DNA from: Sodalis glossinidius str. 'morsitans' | GTDB taxonomy: Bacteria > Pseudomonadota > Gammaproteobacteria > Enterobacterales > Enterobacteriaceae | Direction: 5' to 3' | NCBI RefSeq assembly: GCF_000010085.1 | Contig: NC_007712.1 | Coordinates: 248,001 to 312,000 of the forward strand | Length of the DNA: 64,000 nucleotides | Shown: piece after piece, positions 59,184 to 64,000 of the stretch | Layout of the letters: each line of letters starts with the position of its first letter | Position numbering within the stretch: the first letter of the stretch is position 1 | The notes under the pieces: model-generated | Databases searched by the model: none | What the model saw: only the letters and a program-made list of their open reading frames with translations | Told to the model about the DNA's origin: nothing | Translations under genes and position numbers: made by a program

Positions 59184-60085
59184 TTAAATAATACGGCTGC
59201 GTGCCAGCGTTTCACGAATTTGAACTCTGCGCTGTTGGTTGAGCGGCCCGGTGGGGCGCAGCGAATGAACTGGAATATCCAGTCCGACTGGGTCAGCGCA
59301 TATTTCACGACATTGTAAAACGGTACATCCAGGCTGTAGAGTGCCGGGATCTACGACAGTCGGCTTTGTAGCGCATTGGCCTGGTCGAATTCCTTCTGTT
59401 GCCAATGGCGATAAATCCCGCAGGTGAGCTGAGGAGCAAAATTGGCTCTTGCAGGAATGGCGCCATCGCCGCCGAGGATTAACGTGCCGAGCAGGTATTC
59501 GTCGTAACCGGCAAACACGGCAAAGTCGGGACGCACGGGTTTAACGGCATGGATCACTTCGCGAATATGGCTCAGGGTATCGACGGTATCTTTCAAGCCG
59601 ACAATATTCAGACACGCCTGCGCCAGGCGCACGATACACGCGACCGGGATTGATTGTCCCGTCAGCGCCGGGAAATTATAAAGCAAGATGGGTAGCGGAA
59701 GATATTCAGCAATATAGCGATAATGCTCAAAGAGGTACTCTTCCGCCAGCGGATTATACCAGGGATTGACGACTACCACGCCGTCCGCGCCGTACTCTTG
59801 CGCCAGCCGGCCGAAGGCCAATGTCGCCTGTGTGCCTGAATGGGCAATGCCGACCAACACGGGTTTACGGCCGGCAACATGGGTGATACAAAACTTCATC
59901 ACCTGCACACGCAGGGCGTCCGACATGTGCGCGAATTCGCCGGCGCTGCCGAGAAAAAACAGCCCGTCCACTTCGGTGGTAAGCAAATAATCGATAAGCC
60001 GTCCCATCGCCGCTTCGTCAAACTGCTCCTGCTCATCAAATAACGTGGGAACTAGTGGAATGATCCCTTTGAACTATAAGGACAT
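59184..60085 (-). pseudogene. DapA-superfamily 2-keto-3-deoxy-sugar-acid aldolase, disrupted
   Basis: The ATG at 60085 is followed after three codons by a TAG, then FKGIIPLVPTLFDEQEQFDE. DYLLTTEVDGLFFLGSAGEF carries the dihydropicolinate-synthase signature GSAGE. ADGVVVVNPWYNPLAEEYLF and ILLYNFPALTGQ contain the catalytic Tyr, and VGLKDTVDTL the Schiff-base Lys. After ANALQSRLS a stop intervenes; LDVPFYNVVKYALTQS and HSLRPTGPLNQQRR lie in other frames. The KDG/KDR aldolase role (cleavage to pyruvate plus lactaldehyde) is inferred from the fucO/mutarotase/lactonase neighbours. Confidence 0.85.
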
Positions 60086-60148
60086 ATTTTTTCTCCTGCT
60101 TTAATGAAACTGCGCCGTCGTCTCCCGGGGCCGGAAGGGCTAGCCCAT

Positions 60149-61015
60149 TCATGACAATCGATAAAGCCGCACGGCATTGTCGCTGAATAAGTGGGTCTGA
60201 TACACGTGGCCGAATGCGCGCGTAATATCCATCATCACATCGATCCAGGGCACCATTCCCGTCCCCAGATCGCAGACGGGGAAATTGCTGGCAAAAATGA
60301 CCTTGTCGCGGCTGAACGTCTTAAGGACAATCTCGACAGCGGGGCGAACAAGACCTATATCGCCTTCGGAGGGAATAATGACACCGGACACCTTGCAATA
60401 AACGTTGTCGCACGCGGTCAGCGCGTGCAGATTTTGCCGCTAGCGCAGAGCATGATCTGTTTCTTGCGCCAGTCGCATGGCATCCACCATACCCATATGA
60501 TTCAATACAATGTTGGTTGCGGGCGCATGGCGCGCAAGGTGGGCCACATCGCCCAACTCAGCATTGCCTACGCAGGCCTCAAAGCACAGCCCGGCGTCGC
60601 CGAGCGCGTTGACATTCTGGATGAAGACGGGCGTCAGGCAGCTACCGGGCGGCTAGCTTGGTACATGCAGAACGTGTCGGACGCCTTTCACCCAGCGATG
60701 AATCGTGTTCGCTTCACGGCAGCGGGCGACAGCGTCAGGCTGCTGTAAATCCAGAGAGATGATGCCGCCGCAGACAGCGTTGGCGGGCTCCTCGCACAGT
60801 TCACGCAGATAGCGCGCCTCCTGTTGCCGTTGAACCGGGGCGACATCCACTTCCACATACAGCGCCCGGTCGATGCACCAATGCCCGTCAGGGGCGCAGG
60901 TCGGATAATCTGCCCACGCCACATCGTGCTGCAGCGCTGGTACCGCATCCAGCCACGGTAACCGGAAGCGGGACAGATCCCATAAATGAAGATGTGTATC
61001 GGTAATGTGCAGCAC
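60149..61015 (-). pseudogene. L-fucono/L-rhamnono-lactonase (amidohydrolase family, COG3618), disrupted
   Basis: A GTG at 61015 starts VLHITDTHLHLWDLSRFRLP with the metal-binding HxH and the DxHxHxW start of this family. ALYVEVDVAP and IISLDLQQPD follow. A TAG near 60656 ends the first piece. A second piece carries FEACVGNAELGDVAHLARHA and NIVLNHMG, then a TAG near 60440. The third piece has NVYCKVSGVI, RVIFASNFPVCD-like KVIFASNFPVCDLGTG with the catalytic Asp and ends LFSDNAVRLYRLS. Length is normal (about 289 codons). It hydrolyses the sugar lactone produced by the dehydrogenase. Confidence 0.85.
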
Positions 61016-61025
61016 GCCGGGTCTC

Positions 61026-62099
61026 CTAATGGTTGTCTTGATAGGTTACCGGGATGGCGCCCTTAGCGGATGAACGGTAGCAGGCCTCCACCACGCACAT
61101 AGTTTTCCAGGCATCTTCGACGCTATTCAGGTAGTGATAATTATCGTCTTCAATCTTACATTGCAGGCCGGCCATGGGACCGATAAAGGCGTCAGGAAAC
61201 CAGGTTCCGTCAATGGAGATTTCTCGCCACCCTTTACCGTCATCGAGGACATATTCAAATTTATCGACAGAGCCTTTAGGGTAATTCAGGATGACGCCAA
61301 TCTGAATTTTGATCGCGCCCCGGGTTCCCTCTATTTTGAAAAAACATTCTTGTTTATCCGGCGCATAGTCATGGCCGTGGTTGGTATGAATATTAGCGCG
61401 TACAATGTCGCCATAATCCAGAATGATGGACGATCGCGTCTGCGCCAGTTCCAGAATTTTGGGATGTTTCATAGTTTTACAGTAAACCGCTTGAGGGTCG
61501 CCAAGGAAAAAGCGTATAACATCAATGTAGTGGATGCTGTGGTAATTAACTTCCATTCTTTCCTTTTCAAACAGGAACTGCCACAGATTCCAAGGCGTTT
61601 GACAAATAACACGCATTTCCACATCGTGAATTTCGCCCAATCGGTTTTCCATGACCAGTTGTTTAGCGGCCATCATAAAGGGTGCGCGGCGTAGCTGAAA
61701 ATTGATGCCGGCAATGAGTCCTTTTTGCCGGCAGCAGTCGAGAATAGCTTTTGCCTGCGTAAGACTTTCGCCCATTGGCTTTTGAATGAGCACGCCAACG
61801 CGTTCGGGCAGTTTTTGCAGGATAGCCAGGATTTCCGAAGCCGGCACGGCAATATCAAACACGCATTCTTCCGCCACGCCCTGTGCTATCAAGTCCTCAA
61901 GGGTGTCGCAACAGTGGGGGATTTGCCACTGTCTGGCCACGCTGTGCGCTTTTTGTTTATCGCGATCGTAAAGGGCGAATACCTTAAAACCCGCTTTGCG
62001 GTAAGCCGGCAAATGCGAATCGGTGACGATACCGCCGGCGCCGATAATGGCAATCGCTTTGGGGTTAACAGGTAAGGGGTGTTTCGTTGATATAGGCAT
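61026..62099 (-). CDS. Gfo/Idh/MocA-family sugar dehydrogenase, intact
   Basis: 357 residues from MPISTKHPLPVNPKAIAIIG; the ATG at 62099 follows AAAGGAG. Rossmann NAD(P) motif IIGAGGIVTDSHLPAYRKAG (about residues 18-37). The QKPMGESLTQAK segment (usual EKP with catalytic Lys) and the later HSIHYIDVIRFFLGDPQ, with the family His, lie in the C-terminal alpha/beta domain. No lesion. The longer frame reaching 62213 overlaps the transporter and is not used. Probable substrate is the pyranose form of L-fucose or L-rhamnose (inferred from neighbours). It is the only intact gene of the cluster. Confidence 0.85.
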   Translation of the reverse strand: MPISTKHPLPVNPKAIAIIGAGGIVTDSHLPAYRKAGFKVFALYDRDKQKAHSVARQWQIPHCCDTLEDLIAQGVAEECVFDIAVPASEILAILQKLPERVGVLIQKPMGESLTQAKAILDCCRQKGLIAGINFQLRRAPFMMAAKQLVMENRLGEIHDVEMRVICQTPWNLWQFLFEKERMEVNYHSIHYIDVIRFFLGDPQAVYCKTMKHPKILELAQTRSSIILDYGDIVRANIHTNHGHDYAPDKQECFFKIEGTRGAIKIQIGVILNYPKGSVDKFEYVLDDGKGWREISIDGTWFPDAFIGPMAGLQCKIEDDNYHYLNSVEDAWKTMCVVEACYRSSAKGAIPVTYQDNH

Positions 62100-62113
62100 A
62101 TTTTTCTCCTTTA

Positions 62114-63123
62114 TTAGGCGAGTCCGTTGGCATAACCGACGAGAGCGACCGAGAGTACAAGCACCACACTTCCCAAGAGCATCACTTTTTTGGGTCTCTC
62201 GTAGCCGCGCCACTCGCCGGTTTTTAAAGCCCAGGCGTTAGAGATGATCAAAGCCCCTGAGAGGAAAGCAATCCAGCCGATAACCGGCCCCAGATTACCC
62301 AGCAGGGCGGTCTTTGGCATATAGACCGAGCGCACCGAACCAGATGCAGCCGGTGTAGCAGCGCCTTGAACCAGGCAAAGGACGATCCGGGGCGTGAAAA
62401 ATCGCTGAAGGTGTGGTTCTTGTTCAGCATCCACAGCGCGTAACCTATATTGGAAATAAACCCACCGGAGGCAAAGACGATCACATAAGCTATCAGGCTG
62501 GCGCTAACCGGGTTAATGCCGTCAGCGACGGCAAGCGTGCTGGCGCGGCTGGCGTAGGTTTAGACGATGTTCATGGCCGCGGTGCTGAAGCCGGATGCCA
62601 GCGCCATGAGCAATATGCTGACAAATTTTTCATTTTTTACTCGCGAAATTTCAAGCTTTGACTGTTGATCTTTTAAGATACCCGCGTGTGTGATAATGCT
62701 GACCCCGACGATCATTACCGCCATGCCCGCCAGTAGCCAGCTAAGCGAACGGGCCGGAAGAAGAGTGCCCAGAATAAATAACGGGATCAGCGAGCCAAGG
62801 GAGCATCCCACGCTGGTATTGATACCGACGGTCAACGACAGGCCGATGCTATCGATGCCTTTACCGTACCAGATAGCGCTGATTCCCCACAGGAACCCAC
62901 AGGTGGCCGCAATAGCCAGCACCCAGGTGGGTGTTGCCAGGATATAACGCACAAATCCCGGGACTTCGACTCAGGTCCAGAATAGGGGGATGAGCAGTAT
63001 CCCGATAATGGATAAAATGATCTAAAAGGCTTCCCATGAGAAAGGCCGGTAATTTTTCATTCCGAGGCCGAAACTTCCCTGGAACAGACAAGCGATCATT
63101 AAAACAATAAATCCCGCCAGCAT
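62114..63123 (-). pseudogene. RhaT-like L-rhamnose/deoxy-sugar permease, several nonsense codons
   Basis: Ten-helix transporter resembling RhaT. MLAGFIVLMIACLFQGSFGL from 63123 reaches WEAF and TAG; then IILSIIGILLIPLFWT and TGA. The part 62952-62560 has FLWGISAIWYGKGIDSIGLS and GINTSVGCSLGSLIPLFILG, the RhaT signature, ending NIV and TAG (62560). A slip near 62360 shifts LLGNLGPVIGWIAFL; the end is VALVGYANGLA at 62114. The whole gene is present with no large deletion. First gene of the cluster, 15 bases from the dehydrogenase start. Confidence 0.82.
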
Positions 63124-63391
63124 AGTGTCTCTCATGTTAATTATCTTCGATGTTTAGAGAACACCTTGTATAGATAATTGTTCTCATATATGAAATAAAG
63201 TTCTTCATTTGGAACTAACAGGGAAGCTAATCCTCATTTTTTCGATATTCAACTTAAAAATTAACCTGCTTATTTTTTTCAGCCGCGATCAAATTTTTAC
63301 TCGTTATTACTACAAAATCGGCTAACACTGTGCCTCAGTGGTATCTTAGTAGTACCAATTTTATGTGATGTTCATTGCAAAAGGAGCATTT
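63124..63391. promoter_or_regulatory. Divergent AT-rich promoter region
   Basis: Separates the sugar cluster (minus) from the binding-protein remnant (plus). Strongly AT-rich, with TTGTTCTCATATATGAAATAAAG near 63178. A regulator site is likely but not definable. Confidence 0.4.
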
Positions 63392-63975
63392 ATGGCGACG
63401 TTAAAGGGAATCACCTGGGGGCATAGCCGGGGGTATACATCGGTGGTTGCGACGGGGCAACGGTTTGGAGAGCTGCATCCAGACATTGATATCCAGTGGG
63501 AGAAACGTTCGCTACAGGCGTTTGCTGACGGCGATCTTGACGCTCTGGCGCAGCAGTATGATTTGCTGGTTATTATCCCTGGGCCGGATTTGTCGCGGAG
63601 AAAGTGCTACCGCTACAGGATTATTTGTCGGCGGCATACTTGGCCGATCAGGCGGCGAATTCCGTGGGCGGTTCCCATGAAAGTTATGATTTTCAGGGGT
63701 TTCAGAGCGCGCTGGCCATTGATGCAGCCACGCTGGTGGCCGTGTACCGTCCGGATCATCTGTCGGCTGGACGATTGACGCTGCCCGCCACCTGGGGTCA
63801 GTTGCTCGCTCTGGCGCAAGAAGGACGGGTGATTTATGCCGGGATCCCAATCAATATGCTGATGGATTTTCTCATGTTGTGCGCCATCCGCGGCGGCGCC
63901 TGGTTTGACGGTGAAACGATTGCCGATCGTGAAACCGGTATCGAGGCGCTGGAAGAGTTGCGCGAAACGGAGTAG
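63392..63975 (+). pseudogene. Extracellular solute-binding-protein-like gene, frameshifted and truncated
   Basis: The ATG at 63392 (behind AAAGGAG) gives MATLKGITWGHSRGYTSVVA, then ELHPDIDIQWEKRSLQAFAD and QQYDLLVI. A slip near 63585 leads to PWAGFVAEKVLPLQDYLS and SYDFQGFQSALAIDAATLVA in another frame. LPATWGQLLALAQEGRVIYA follows, and the sequence stops at 63975 after about 195 codons. Family 1 binding proteins are about 400 residues, so the C-terminal half is missing. There is no signal peptide. Confidence 0.65.
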
Positions 63976-63977
63976 TT

Positions 63978-64000
63978 ATGCTTCCTCTTGCAGGTTTGAT
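63978..64000 (+). CDS. Start of the next gene, possibly a CaiB/BaiF-type CoA-transferase (partial)
   Basis: An ATG two bases after the previous stop opens MLPLAGL and runs off the window. CoA-transferase family III proteins often begin with a PLAGLxVLD motif, which is the only basis for the guess. Confidence 0.25.

Overview
The window reads as a chromosomal segment of a Sodalis-like insect endosymbiont (Enterobacterales, Bruguierivoracaceae), most plausibly Sodalis glossinidius or a close relative. This is inferred from three things. Gene order is enterobacterial (panF-prmA-dusB-fis, accBC-aroQ, csrD-mreBCD-maf-rng-yhdP-tldD-aaeRXAB-yhcO). Protein sequences are close to Escherichia/Serratia/Yersinia types. 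An unusually large share of genes, more than thirty, is still recognisable but broken by frameshifts, nonsense codons or internal deletions, and intergenic spaces are long. No search could be run, so the species call is an inference.

Left part (1-12.3 kb): a broken general amino-acid ABC transporter (aapJ/aapQ/aapM) with an IS903 end at its deletion scar, an intact CspA-family gene with a structured leader, a dead oppA-like peptide-binding gene, a membrane-protein remnant, and a fully decayed chaperone-usher fimbrial operon on the minus strand. In that operon an IS110-family element sits in the usher and an IS256-family element sits in the chaperone signal peptide.

12.3-19.6 kb is an accessory zone. 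It holds two IS903-type elements with intact 9-bp target duplications, a possible group II intron fragment, a P4-type integrase tail, and two type VI secretion (T6SS) cargo cassettes. The first is Hcp followed by a Tlde1-like L,D-transpeptidase effector and a lipoprotein immunity gene. The second is an Hcp tail followed by a GH19 muramidase effector remnant. An orphan exported protein lies between them.

19.6-47.8 kb is core chromosome: fis, prmA, accC, accB, aroQ, csrD, mreBCD, rng, yhdP, yjgA and cybC look intact. Their neighbours dusB, panF, yhdT, msrP, maf, tldD, the aae efflux genes, gabD, yhcO and pmbA are eroded. Both subunits of the TldD/TldE (PmbA) protease are broken although they lie 8 kb apart.

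47.8-57.4 kb holds remnants (panE-like, a GH15-gldA fusion, a DUF3772 mechanosensitive channel, a GNAT acetyltransferase, an Rpn tail, half an MFS exporter) and further IS256, IS903 and IS3 debris. 57.4-63.1 kb is a minus-strand deoxy-sugar cluster: fucO, a MaoC-like protein, a mutarotase, a DapA-type aldolase, a lactonase, a Gfo/Idh dehydrogenase and a RhaT-like transporter. It fits a non-phosphorylating L-fucose/L-rhamnose route, and only the dehydrogenase is intact. The window ends in a broken solute-binding-protein gene and the first codons of a downstream gene.

Three hexanucleotide arrays at different stages of decay (2761, 5337 and 26002) are a further unusual feature; one of them has expanded inside the msrP remnant.
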